Shown here in pieces: positions 17,793-30,201 of a stretch of DNA of 64,000 nt. The notes beneath the pieces were generated by a model. The model was not told where the DNA came from and searched no databases. It saw only the letters and a list, made by a program, of their open reading frames with translations. The translations under genes and the position numbers were made by a program. The first letter of the stretch is position 1. Each line of letters begins with the position of its first letter. The DNA lies in contig OX485803.1 in NCBI GenBank assembly GCA_950295325.1, positions 45,401,554 through 45,465,553 of the forward strand. Direction: 5' to 3'. This stretch comes from Polytrichum commune (Eukaryota > Streptophyta > Polytrichopsida > Polytrichales > Polytrichaceae).

Positions 17793-18856
17793 ATTAGTAT
17801 GCACACCAAAGAATATGATATAATTTAGTTGGTAAAAAACAATAATTTGATGACAATTTATAGCAACACATGACTTTGTATGATAACCCATACTAATTAG
17901 CCAAAAAGTGTACCACATGAGACATCATGGTGTTCAAAATAACTTGTAATATGAAGTCAATCAATTGACATGTAGAGAATCATGTGGCATCAATGTTGTC
18001 ATTAATATGCATCACACTAAACCACTTTGCACAAGATCTATTTATGCTTGAAATAAGGTATGTTATGAAATCAATCAATGTATCACTAATGTGATCACAT
18101 CATGCGGCCACTTGTGAGGATCACACCTTCATTAAAGTACGAGTTACTTGATGGAGACATAAATCAAGACTAGGGTTGCTTTTTGCACCTGTCACAAGCC
18201 TTTCAAATGCATGTCACACCTGTCAAATGTGCATCCTGTGTAAATTTGACAAGCTTGTGAGTCGTGACAAGTGCAAATAGCAACCGTAAATCAAGCCCCT
18301 TTGACTGTTAGGCATTGGAAAATTGATGGGGATCACTCTATTTATTATCCACACTAATTGAATCAAAAAGTGCAGCTTTGCTAATATTGTTATTCCCATC
18401 TCAGGTGTTTGCTTCAGTGCCATGCTTATTGCTCAAATTGCATGCTTTTGAGCACAAACTGAAGCAATTTGTTTTTGGCACTTTTCATTAACACCTATAG
18501 GCTTTTGTTCACGAACCCCCATTATCATGGTGAGGCTACTCCACTGCAACAATAGGTTGCTTCGATTCGTGGATTTTTTATTTTTTATTTTTTTGTTTGA
18601 AACTCATGGCCGATTTTCTATTCCACGAGCACTCACATACAACAAGAACTGTCTCCATAGGTTCAACATTGAGTATGAATGGATGAGAGTTTTTGTGGCC
18701 ACTTAGGCGCATGAATGATCCTCTCTTCACAAACATGAAATACATTTGAAGAACAGAAATTTAACTTCTCAGAGAATGGGCATCGCAGTGGCCAGGCCCC
18801 AAACGATTTAGCTCATATGAATATCTTATTCATTTTCAAAGTAAAGAATCTCTTTC

Positions 18857-19015
18857 TTATTAAATAATTAGGTAGGTCCTCCCAATTATGTTGAGCGTTG
18901 AGTTTAGAATGGTTAACAAGCAATTAGCACATAGTTCAATGTCATTTAAACACATGTCTATTTGGTGTCCATACTTAAATCCGCGCCTAACCACACACCA
19001 CTTAAATATAGGTAT
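18857..19015 (-). repeat. Dispersed repeat family R1, fragment
   Basis: Contains CCAATTATGTTGAGCGTTGAG, ACATAGTTCAATGTCATTTAA-type and CCTAACCACACACCACTTAAA blocks that recur at 23160-23475, 24375-24700, 25743-26010, 34899-35195 and 43905-44165. Non-coding. Confidence 0.55.
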
Positions 19016-19965
19016 CTGATTAAGAGAAGTAACCAAATTAAGACCATATCCCTTCCAGCCTGTAGCTGGGCTCCTTGCATCCATTACCTAGTTCATAATC
19101 AACCTGCATGTGCACCAATTGCAAATCAGGAATCCAAACTTAACTTGGATGCCACATCGCATTTCCAAGCCCTCTTATTCTCCACCTTGTTTTTGTCAGT
19201 AGAATCACTGGAGTTCTTCACATATTTTACCAACAATGAATGAAAGGTTGAAAACTACACGAGGTTGTCCCTTTTAGATTTTGAGAGTCTGAATTGATGG
19301 GTAACAGCTAAATAAATTAAATGCTCATCCATAACGCACACATTTGACATCCTATTCAGATTACAGGTTTGATCATATATATCAAGGGTTTTGTACATCT
19401 GCACTGTCATACCTACTACATTAAAAATTTGACTTCTAGTTTAACACTTACCAGAAGCAATCCCCCCATGGGAGTCAACTGGGTCTTGGCCGATCTTTAG
19501 ACAACATGTGGCATATTTCTCCCCAGAAATACTTTGGTTTTGGTGTTGAACCAAACAGTACCTGCAATAATGTATTTCCGATCATCTAGTGCCAGTCGAT
19601 TCAAGTCATAATTGTCCATTGGCTTCCAAATTCCAAAAAGTTTGATGAATTTAGGGGGCACCTCAACACCGAGGGGTTGAGCAATGCTTGTTCAGTTTCA
19701 TAGGAGTGGCACAGATAAAGCACCCAAATTGGTTGGGTAATTTACGACTGAATGGTCTTGTGGCCTGCTAAATCTTCATAGTGAGATACACTCCACTAGA
19801 TCCAAGAAATCCATGCACACTTAATAAATTTTGTCACATGTCTCCAGAAAATGCAACTGAACAAAGCTAAACCTGATGGAAACTTGTCAACAAACTTTGA
19901 AATAGCACGCATGTGGCCCTGTTTAAGTTTTATAAAGTGCAAGCCAATAACCTGATAAAAGATGA

Positions 19966-22900
19966 CTACGGCGTTGGGTTTGGAAACCGCTCATGGACTG
20001 CATCTATTTCAGCCAAAATCTTGTCACTAATGTTCACATGGATCGCTGTTAGAATCGCTTGTAATTGCTGTAGATTTGTTGCACCCATTACTACGCTTGA
20101 AACAATTGGGTGCCTTAGCACAAAACCTGAAACCCACCAGCCAGTAGCTCAGCTTTGAAGGGTGAATAGAAATACAACTGACAATATCACTTATAGAATT
20201 CTTCATTATACTAGAATTTGCATTCTTGGGTCATATACTCTTCAGTTCGAGTGTAAAAGCTATACTAAATATACCAATTACTGAGGGTGGTACTAATTCA
20301 AGTCACACGCACACTACAGCCAAATTTCAAAAGTTACCAAGGGCTGAAGTTGCTACTGAGTAACACTAATTCATGAAGAAGGTAAAGAGTAAAGAGTGCC
20401 AAGTGCCAAGATGAACAAATACTTCCTAGATCTTTTGGTGGCACTAATTTCATAGCATAAAGGAATTTAGTATCACCTTCACTATTTTCCCACCCTCACT
20501 AATCTCCTACACTCACTAATTTGTATATTTAGTGTAGTATTAATTATCACATAGACGTGCCGTAGAAGTGCAGAATTTTTACCAATAGCAAGAGCAACAG
20601 GGCTCATACCATATCGTCTTGCAATTTCCACATAGGCCTGATCGAAATCATGTAACATGGATCAGAGAATACTTTTATAAAAAGCTGTAGTTATTCAACC
20701 TTGCAAACAACCAACCTTTCACTTATTCCAGTACACAAAATCCTCATAATAAACAATTAAATGGTCTGCTTAACAGCTCTATGAGACTCACGACTTTGAT
20801 CCATGACCAACTGCATTCAAAAAGGGGTGTCCAACAATTGAATGCCAAAAATAAATGGTAGTTTCACTTGTAACTTTGTCCAAGGTCAAAGCCTTGCCTA
20901 TCAATGCACACAACCCACGTGCAGGAAGCTCACAGGTTTTGAGCTCAACAAACCATAGCATTCATGGTTTCACATTTATTGTTGAATGTCTTCAGTGAGC
21001 TTACTTGGGGCCTTCAGTTGAGTTTATGTGTCGTTACTTGGAAGTTCATTAAGTTTAATAAACTCGGAAGCCTTTCTAAGGAGATACTTTCCACCAATTA
21101 GAACATCCAATCTATGTCTCCAATCACTCACAATCATCTATGTTGTTTCTTCAGAACTATCAAAGTTCAGATTGGATGATCCCAACGCCTTGCCAAATTT
21201 GGCAATGCAATTTAAATAACGCACTCTTTTACAATGCATTTTGACATATGCATCAATAGGAGGCATCCAAAGACTTTTTGGGCCAGTTTTGGAAAACAGC
21301 TTCCATACATCATTACAATCTCCAACATTAACCAGAAGGATTTATTTTGTTTTTGTTGTTGGAAGATTCGAGTGTGCAAATAAATGAGGCTGAAAATTAT
21401 GGGAAATTAGTGGGAGCAATCCCAAACGTCTCACTGAATGATGGTTGGTCGATTCCTTTTTCTCCTGATTTTGAAAGAGCTTGGTATTATTGATTTAAGT
21501 ACAAACAGTACAGTAAAGACAACCAGGAGAGCTAGAAGAGTTAGAGGATTTTCTCACAGAAATTGCATCAATAACATTAGGCTTTGCCAAGCTGTATCGG
21601 CACTCAGCCTCTGCATAGCGTCCTGAAACAGGGTGAGAAAAAAAGGATAATGTCAAGTAACTTGGGACTGCTGGATTGAGGAATTATGAGGATATTTTCT
21701 CAAGGTTAAACTTTACCAAACAAAAAAACCTGACAACCCCTATACAAGTACTCAAATACATTATGTATATTCATTGTTAGCAACAAATCAAAACTACCTC
21801 GATAAAGATTGAGGCGGGAATTGGGCGATCCACCATCAGCAGCAAGGTACTTTCCAGAGAGAAGTCCCATCGCCAATGGACTGTATGCAAGCAAACCAAC
21901 CCTGGACCCAAACACAGACAACACACAAAATTAATTTTTTTATTGGATATATCACAGGTACTTTGCAATTTCTCAAAAGAGATCTGTTAAACCTGGAACA
22001 ATTTTTTCTGGAAAACCCAATTTGAAACCTGGTTTGGGATTAGAGGTGTGAAAATTGAGTAGGAGAGAGGGAGATAATGCAAGAGAAAGACCTATGATGG
22101 TGGCAACTTTCAGCGAGAGTCATGTCAAAAGTCCGGCACAACAGATTGTATGCATTCTGTTCAAAACCCACAAAGCAGCTGAGTCTAAACTCTTAATCTA
22201 TGGAAGCGAGCAAGCAAACTCCCAGTAGTAAAATGTTGCAAGATTCAACATCAATAAAGTAGTGGACTACTAGAACTATCCTCTAACTCAACATGACTTT
22301 TGGTCGGGAATTGGCTGTTTTGCAAACAACACCTTCCATGTTCGGTAAATTTTGGTGCATGTTTGGAGGTAATGTGGAGATTTGACCAAACAAATTTCTA
22401 TAGTGGTTCATGGAGGGTCAAATTCACTTTGGCATGCCAAGAAGTGCTAAAATGAGCTTGGCCCTCAATGAACCAATATAGGTTGCTATTCATTCAAATT
22501 CAAACACTCTTTCCAAGCATGCACTGCAAGAGGAAAGAATTATTGATATTATATGCAAAAGAACCAATCAAAAATCATAGGGGACCAACTCTCAACAAAA
22601 AGTCCCATTGAATTAAAGAATAACTCTATTGACCACAGAAATTACAAATTACAAAGTTGAACATTCACCTGAATGGTAACAATGCGAGGGAGTGAGCTGT
22701 TCTGCTCTGCAAGGCGACAGTATTCCATCACCCCAAATGCTGTCTCATTACTCACACCTACATTCCTTATCTATAATAAAACCCATGCAAATACCATTGG
22801 TCAGGTGGCTTCTTTGTGCATGGGAGTTTATTCTGAAGAGTACCGATAAATGAAACCACAGCAAAAATGATTTTAAGGTGAAAGAGGTAGCAACCTTGCC

Positions 22901-25900
22901 TGCATTGACAGCCACACTAAGAGCATTCAATTGCTCCTCAATAGAGATTGATGCATAGCTACAGGAGGGATCAAAATCCGTTTCACCAAACATTGGCACA
23001 TACCTATATCAATGCACCCATTCCCAAAAACATTTGGTTGTGATCGTCAGCAGGTGCAAGAGATACAAGAGTCTGTAAAATGTCAGTAGTATAGAAAATG
23101 TAAGGAGGATTATGGCACCTTTGTATCAATAAGGGTAAGTGGGCCTCAATAAGACCACTTTTCTCTCTGCACCCACTTCTCATAGGATATGAACACGCAA
23201 TTAGTGCAAGATGATTTGCAAATCCAACTCGCACCAATAGACATGATCCGCATGATTTTTGGAGCTCATGTGAATACCTTATTCACTATCAATATGAATA
23301 TTCTCATGCTCATTAAATGGCCATGTATGTCCCCCTCCCCAATTCTATTGATTGTCAGCTCAGAATGGTCAACATATTTTGAGCACGTAGTTCAATCTCT
23401 TTTCAACACATGATGCCTTTTTAGCGTCCTTTTTTAGATCTGCACCTAACCACACACCACTCAAATATAGGTGTCCACATTTTGGGGGTCTTGGGTTAAC
23501 ATTGATCTACCTTAATACAGAGGCATTCAAATCATGACAAATACTTACGAGGCATTTTAGGCTAGAGCTTGAGGGCCCGTGACCATTGAAATCTAAAATC
23601 TTTCATTTGTGAAGAATGCCAAGACCATTCCACTTCCCATTACACTAGAGCTTGAAGGCCGAAGGGACTGAGGAAGTTTGAATGGATACACAAACATGCG
23701 TGGTGTCCTACATGGCATGCAATGGATAATGTTTCATGGTCTACATGATTTTGCATCAAACCCACCTCAAAGAGGTGGGTCTAACACAAAACTAGGAGTC
23801 CATAATACTTCAAAATCTCATAACCCTTGATTTACTATAACTTTTTGTGTAGAAGGGCCCACATGAACAGGATGGTAAAAAGCTAGCATTTGGTCCCGTA
23901 TGTCTTTAGACTACTCCCAACAGCCCGTGACAACAGAAAGTCAATTATTTTCCATGGTCAGCCTTTGGATGAGTTTCAAGGGCCCTCACAATTTTCTAGT
24001 CACAGCCTTTGGCTATAGTGTGAGTGGCCCATTAACATATTTGCTGGACTTAGTAATAAGGAAGACTTGTACAACATTCAAGACACAGAAAATGCCATGT
24101 CAGAGTTTTGCATACCTGTCAGGCCAGTGAAGTTGATAAATATCGATGTAGTCAGTGCCCAACCTCTTCAAGCTGTAGATCAGAAAAAATTGCCACACAC
24201 AAAATGTAAACATAAGTGAAGAGTTCCAACATTAAATAGTGTTGACATACATGTGACTGCTTGTATGTTCTAACAGACCTGTAGTGTGCACAGTAATACT
24301 TACTCAAACTCCTGATGAGGACCAAACAGAACCTGCTAAGATAGAGTGGTGTTGATCCAACATAGCAATAATCCGGACACCTATGTTTAAGTGGTATGTG
24401 CTTAGGTGTGGATCTAAGAACAACCACCAAAAAGGCTCCATGTGTTTGAAAGAGATTGGACAACGTACTCAGAATACGTTAACCATTCTAGACTAATAGT
24501 TAACATAATTGGGGGGGCCTATGTGACTATTTTAATGAGCACGAGAATATTCACTTTGATAACAAATAATGTATTCATATGAGCTCCAAAAATTATGTGG
24601 AAAAATGGCTATGGGCACGACTTGGATTTGCTAATCATTTCGTACTAATTGCATGTTTTATATGCTATGAGACATGGGCACAGAGAGAAAAAGTGTCCCA
24701 CAGAATTATTTTAACAATAGTCAAATGGTAACTACCTTAGCAATAAAAACCAATCGCTCCTAGCATAAAAACACAATTTTTCCTAGGAAACCATTTAAAA
24801 AAATCCTCAACCCTAAACCCTAAACCCTTGAAAACGGCATTAGTACCTGCCATCGATGGCCTCTGTTATGTTGCGACTATCAAGAGATGAGGGCCCTCCA
24901 CGTATCCATGTCATTTGCCCGGACGGCCCAGTGGCCTGTACACATCCAAAAAATTCACCACAGAAAGTTACAGATGCTCAGCCACTTAAAGACTTCATTG
25001 ATTTCATTCCACAACTTCGATTAGATATTCATTGACTTGGGGAAGAACAATAACAAGAATATAAGTATTGAACACCTTGGTTGCCAACACAATACGGTGC
25101 CGTGGTATTTGTGACTGCTTCATCCAACGCCCTACATATTCCTCACTTCGTCCCTGTGTTTCTGCCCTCTGTGGAACTGGATACCTGCAACAACAACAAA
25201 ATTATAGTCAGTAGTCATAAACCGGAAGTCAACAAGACGCAGATTCATCAGTCTCCAGTTTTGCCACTCCCCATTCTCTTACCCAAGGGTCTTTCCAATA
25301 GGGGTGATTGTGATTGTGGTCGTGGTCGTGGTCGTGGTCTTAGTGTACTTTCTTTGGTTCTATTTCCATGGAAAAGCCATAATAAATGCTAAACATCACC
25401 ACAAACCACTCTTTACCCCATTCACCCCACTACTCCATGTGGTTATCCATCCTTGGGATGGTTGTTCATGCTCAAGTGGCACCGCTAGAAAGCTTCAAGG
25501 CTAAGATCTGGGGCAAAAGTTGAAGAAGCAACCAGTTTAACACTACAATCAATCCAAGGCCAACAAGGATATTCATTACTTTAAATTCATCTCAAGTCCA
25601 ACGCCTAACCTAATGATAGATTGCAGTTTAGAAGACTGACCACAACCACAAGGCTTCACAAGACAAGTGCAAGTCAAAAAAACTGCAATTGTGGTTAATT
25701 AAGCTAGATGTGCCTAATTTCAACACAACCATAATTTAGACAGCTATATTTGAGTGGTATGTGGTCAGATGTGGATCCAACTACAGATACCAAAAAGGTA
25801 TCATGTGTTCTGAAGAGATTGGACAACATGTTTAAAATATGCTAACCATCCTAGGTTCAATAGTCCGCACAACCGGGGGACCTATATGATGACTTGATGA

Positions 25901-26770
25901 GCTTCACTTTTGATAATGAATAAGATATTCACCTGAGCTCTGAAAATTATGAGGCAAATGGCTACAGGCACGATTTGGATTGCTAATCATCTCGAAGAAA
26001 ATAAACCAAATAACACACATCTACCTTATTATGGTTAACCGCAACCACTACCACCTTTCTAGTGTAAACAACCCTTCATTCAACCTGACCTTACATTCAT
26101 CAGGGTACTCATACAGCTCAATCTGATCTTCGATGGCGCAGACTCTTTCATTCTGATGATTCTCACGGTTTTTGAACTTATGATGCTGCGGGTTGATCTA
26201 TCTTTACAAACATAGAACGGCATTCAAATTCTGACGAGGATTCAACCTAATTGTCCGAGAATGTAACACAGCAATTTAGATTTGGTCGAAAATTGTGGTC
26301 ATTTGTGTTCCATTGCATGCAAACACTGTACGCACATTTCTGCGGCATCCAAGAAATTAATGCCATTCTCGGTCGCAAAGTTGAGCTGCTCACAAGCATC
26401 CTCAAATGTGTTTTGTTCCCCGAATGTCATCGTCCCTGCCACATGGTGACCATTATGAATGAGCGAATTACCTTAAAAAATCCCTTACAAAACCGAGCTC
26501 GCTCCCAAGGCCTTGTGCAAATTAATAAGACATTGCAAAGAGTAAGAGCAAGAGAGTGAGAGCCAACCAAGACATAGCTTCGAAACTTGCAGTCCCGAAG
26601 CAAGAGTTGCGTATGGCATGGCCATCGCTTTGACCCAATTTCCGGCAACCTGAGTTACTCACAGCCGACAATCTCAACAGAGACGACCTACATAACACCC
26701 GACTCTCGACGAGCAAATTCGAGAGAGAACCTGCCAACAATTCTGTCGACAACGTCAGAGATGGCTCCAT
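19966..26770 (-). CDS. Aldo/keto reductase, Tas type
   Basis: NADPH-dependent oxidoreductase of the AKR superfamily. Exons on the minus strand (high to low): candidate exon 1 from ATG 26770 (unresolved end), 26435-26336, 25184-25076, 24935-24847, 24172-24116, 23003-22895, 22770-22669, 22156-22092, 21901-21798, 21622-21558, 20637-20583, 20126-19966 (stop TAG 19968-19966). All junctions are GT-AG with matching phases. The protein reads TMTFGEQNTFEDACEQLNFA early and ends DAVHERFPNPTP. The AKR tetrad is complete: Asp in NFLDAAEM, Tyr at the start of YPVPQRAETQG, Lys in IVLATK, His in YQLHWPD. VGVSNETAFGVMEY and GLLAYSPLAMGLLSGKY are strongly family-like. It resembles E. coli Tas and a plastid-type plant homologue. 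Exon 1 encodes a Ser/Leu-rich possible transit peptide but does not yet connect in phase with exon 2, and the usual YRxLGxSxL-xSEIxLG segment is not located. Confidence 0.9.
20262..20540. mobile_element. MITE family 2, copy in reductase intron
   Basis: Ends ATACTAAATATACCAATTA...GAGGGTGG and CCACCCTC...ATATTTAGTGTAGTAT are inverted. It contains TAATTCAAGTCACACGCACA and AACACTAATTCATGAAGAAG blocks shared with the copy at 33232-33581 in the membrane-protein gene. It ends shortly before the 20637-20583 exon. Confidence 0.7.
22271..22634. mobile_element. MITE family 3, copy in reductase intron
   Basis: Inverted ends of about 40 bases: CTCTAACTCAACATGACTTT at the left and its diverged complement (AAAAAGTCCCATTGAATTAA) at the right. 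The interior has CTCAATGAACCAATATAGGT, also present in the copy at 31991-32337. Confidence 0.7.
23160..23475 (-). repeat. Dispersed repeat family R1, copy
   Basis: About 320 bases, opposite in orientation to the copies at 24375-24700, 25743-26010 and 34899-35195. Shared blocks include TAGGATATGAACACGCAATTA, GGAGCTCATGTGAATA and CTAACCACACACCACTCAAA. It lies in a reductase intron. Confidence 0.7.
24375..24700 (+). repeat. Dispersed repeat family R1, copy
   Basis: Starts near CACCTATGTTTAAGTGGTAT and contains GTGTGGATCTAAGAAC, AGAGATTGGACAACGTACT and GGATTTGCTAATCATTTCG. In a reductase intron. A telomere-like CCCTAAACCCTAAACCC follows at 24811-24829. Confidence 0.7.
25743..26010 (+). repeat. 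Dispersed repeat family R1, copy
   Basis: Diverged copy (ATATTTGAGTGGTATGTGG, GAGATTGGACAACATGTTT, TGAGCTCTGAAAATTATGAG) in a reductase intron. Confidence 0.65.
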
Positions 26771-27978
26771 AAACCCTGGAGTCCCGAACCCCTTGATGAA
26801 ACCTTCTGTCTATCCATATGAGTCATCCAAGGACTGGATGATTTTTCTATACTTTAAGTGTCACACATGAGAACAGTGTGTGTTTTTGACAAAGTTTTTG
26901 CAAGTTTTTGACATTTGACATGCAAAAACTTGCACAAAAATAAATTACACGTCAATTGACACGCACAATTTAGATGTTGACATGTAGTGTGACTTGTGAA
27001 GAAAAAAACTACACATCAATTGACACTTTAGAAATTGAAATGATACGTACTATTAGGCGTGTGATATTGAGATAACATTTTAGAAGAACATGTAGATGTC
27101 AATTGACATTCACTTTCTTTTTTGAAAACGTCACATGACACTTTAGATTTGAAGTTGAACGTCAAATGAAATTTGTCAAACATACACATTGCATGGGTAC
27201 CCAAGCATGGCCACCCTTTTGGACCAATTTCCAACCACTTGGAGAGAGAGAGAGAGAGAGAGAGAGAGAACCACTTGTGTTGGTGTAAATAAGGAAGCTT
27301 CTCCTTGATCATAGCCTCGAGCCAACAATAGAGAATGTACACAGTTACCTAACATCCGAATCTCAACAAGCGAAATTGAGAAAGAATATCCTAATAATCC
27401 TCTCAATGTTAGATTTGGTTTTATAGACCTTGGACTTCTTAACCCCTAGATGAAGCCTTATGTTCAAAGTCACATGAGGTTTGGATGATTTTCCTACACC
27501 TAAGTGGCTTCTTGAGAACCCCAAGCACATGGCATAGATATGATTTTGGACCAATTTCCAATTGATCACCTACTTACTTACAAATGAGAATCTAAATAGA
27601 GACTGAACACTTGAATATTATCAAGCAAATTTGAAGATGGAGCATGTCAACAATTCTCTCAGCATCATATTTGGCCCCATAAACTTTGGAGTCCTTAACC
27701 CCTAGATGAAGCCTTGTGTTCATCCATATGAGTCGCTAGAGCTTTGGGTGATTTTCTTAAACATAAGTGACATGCTTGAGAACCCCAAGCAATGACATAG
27801 CCATTGATTTGGACCAATTTCTGACCACCTAATTACTTACATCCAAGAATCTAAATAGAGACCTAACACCCGAATCTCAACAAGCAAATTCAAGAGAGAA
27901 CATGACAACAATTATCTCAACTTTAGATTAGTGAAGCCATAAACCACAAAGTATTCTATTCATCAATGTAAGCTATTT

Positions 27979-28203
27979 AGTGATCGGGGAGATTTTTGGG
28001 CATAATTAATTGAGATCCTAGTGTTTGCAAGTCCAACCGGTTACATGTTGACATCCTTCGGTGTTCCTTTATTAAATTAGGGTATATTCTATAAATTCCT
28101 CTAAAACGATCGGTAATTTTCCTGAAGTCTTGAACTTCAACTGGTTATTTCTCAAACTCAACCGGTTTGCCTGAAACTAACTGCCAGTTCTCCCCGATCA
28201 TAG
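27979..28203 (+). mobile_element. MITE family 4, Mutator-like, 225 bp, 9-bp target duplication
   Basis: Ends AGTGATCGGGGAGA and TTCTCCCCGATCATAG are inverted over 12 perfect bases (TGATCGGGGAGA). AAGCTATTT flanks both sides (27970-27978 and 28204-28212), a 9-bp duplication as made by Mutator-like transposases. The interior has repeated CAACCGGTT motifs. Non-coding. Confidence 0.85.
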
Positions 28204-29139
28204 AAGCTATTTAAGGGTTGGATGATTTTCATAAACCTAATTGGTTTTTTGCGAACTCCAAGCATATGGCATAGCCCTCGTTTTGAACCAATTTCAACAA
28301 CCTACTTATAACCAATAATTTCAACAGAAAACAAACAAACAAACAACCCAATCTATTTGAGCAAACTCGAGAGAGGACATGCCAACAATTCTCTCAATTT
28401 CACAATAGACTCCATAAACCCTAGAACTCTTACTTCTTTGAGCCTTGTGTTCATCCATCTGAGTCATTTAAGGGTGTGGATGAATTTTCCTCAACCCAAA
28501 TGGCAGTCTTGGGGAACCCCAAGCATCATGGGCTCACCACACACAACTTGAGCTCAAGCTCAAGCTTGCAAGTTTGGTGGGCTAAGAGGTAAAAGACTTT
28601 GAACCCTTACACGACTACAAGTTCATTGCCAAGTTCAAGTTTTGGCTTGAACTTGAAAATCAATCTAGAAAACCAATCCACTATCTTAGGCATGTGTGAG
28701 GCCTCAAAGTCTTTTACCTTGGCCCACCATTAAACTTGCAAACTTAAGTTTGACTTTGAGCACAAGCTTTGTGTGGTTGACCAAGGGTTGTATATGTTTA
28801 TTCATTTGTTATAGTTGCCATAGTGGTGATCACTATTATAGGAATATTCATAATCCATGAAACCATTTGGATAGACATTCAACATCCTCAATTTCATGAA
28901 TAAAAAAGTAAGTCTTCACTATTTCATCCCATTTGTTCTATTTTAAATTGTGAAAACTGGCAAAGAAATTCCTTGTTTTTCAATAACATGTTCCCTTCTT
29001 GAGATTTGAGGTTGCCGTTTTGCCAAATTTACATATGCTTGGCAAGCATATGTCATGCCCATCGTTTTGGACCACTTAATTAATTTCCGACTAGACACAA
29101 TCCTACTGGAATCTCAACATAGACCCAAGGCCAACATTG

Positions 29140-29365
29140 ATGAGAGCGGGGAACACAAATTGCTTGCTATATATGAACTGGTTGAGTTTGAGAAATAACC
29201 GGTGTGAAGTTCAAGACTTCATGAAAAAAACAAATCATTTTGGAGGAATATGTGAAATATACCCCAAATAAATAAAGAAAAACCAAAAGATGACAACATG
29301 TAGCTGGTTGGAGTTGGAAACATTGGGATCTTGACGGATCATGCCCAAAAACGTCCCCAAACACT
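29140..29365 (-). mobile_element. MITE family 4, diverged inverted copy
   Basis: Reverse-orientation copy: GAGAAATAACCGGTGTGAAGT, ATATACCCC-AATAAATAAAG and CATGCCCAAAAACGTCCCC match the complement of 27979-28203. Ends are blurred and I could not find a clean target duplication. It splits a unit of the tandem array. Confidence 0.65.
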
Positions 29366-30201
29366 AGCCACCGACACCAAACTTAACAAATTCGACAAAG
29401 AACTCATAACATCATTCAAATTCATAACAATGTTATGTGGAACTGATAATATTCCACAAAATATTTCCGAATATTTCCACATTCAGACTGCCAACAATTC
29501 TCTCAAACTCACAAACCCTGGACGGACGGACACACTAAGCTCTTATTATTATCTTATTAAACTTGTAAACAAATCTCTCTGGGCCCAGGCCATGATAACA
29601 TAGACCCTGGAGTCCTTAAAACCCTGGAGCCCTTCTGTTCATCCATCTGAGGAGTCATCCTAGGCTTGGATGATTTCCCTAAACCTAACTGGCAGTCTCG
29701 GGAACATGAAATGAAATCGATTTCATCATCCCTGGCAGGTGTTTTAATGCAACCAGGCTAGGGTTTCACAGCCATCGCCGAGATAGCCTGCGAGCACGGA
29801 AGGAATCTCGGACGGCCAACTTCCAAACCAAACTGTGAGATCAGAAGCACGTTGAGAATGAGGTAAGAAAATTTTCAAAGACACTTTTTCACAAGAATCT
29901 GGCTACTTCAGGCAATTCTGGAATGATATGATATTTGAGGAGGTTTTAGGGTCCTGACCTCGAATTGTGTAGCACTAGGTTACTTAGTTTTTGTTTTTCT
30001 ATGCTTTGTTTGTCTCTGAAATTTACACTGTAATGCAGTCAACGTTCTGGTAACGTTAGAAATTGCTTGGGAATGGAATGTTTGAGGTTTAGGGTCCTGA
30101 CCTCAATTATGATGTTTAACAAATGATTGGTTGGTTCCGAAATTTGATGAGGGGATTTTTTTTGTGTGTGTGTGTGTGTGTATTCCAGGTTGGTCACAGC
30201 G

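Larger units (their letters stand above)
26580..29700. repeat. Tandem array of reductase first-exon-like units
   Basis: A module of roughly 270 bases recurs with divergence at about 26580-26880, 27180-27500, 27500-27770, 27775-28260, 28230-28520 and 29060-29700. Each carries, in the same order, CATGGCATAG-C-TCG-TTTGGACC, AATTTCC-ACCACCTACTTAC, AATCTCAACA-AGAC, GAGAGAACATGCCAACAATT, CTCCATAAACCCTGGAGTCC and ATGAAGCCTTGTGTTCATCC. The first unit contains the candidate exon 1 of the reductase on the minus strand. The others have no intact ORF. Two units are interrupted by MITE family 4 (27979-28203 and about 29140-29365) and one by a GA microsatellite (27242-27269). Confidence 0.75.

Noticed and set aside
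25081-25504. Plus-strand ORFs with valine-rich run
   Set aside because: Shadow of a reductase exon on the other strand plus a GTGGTC simple repeat.
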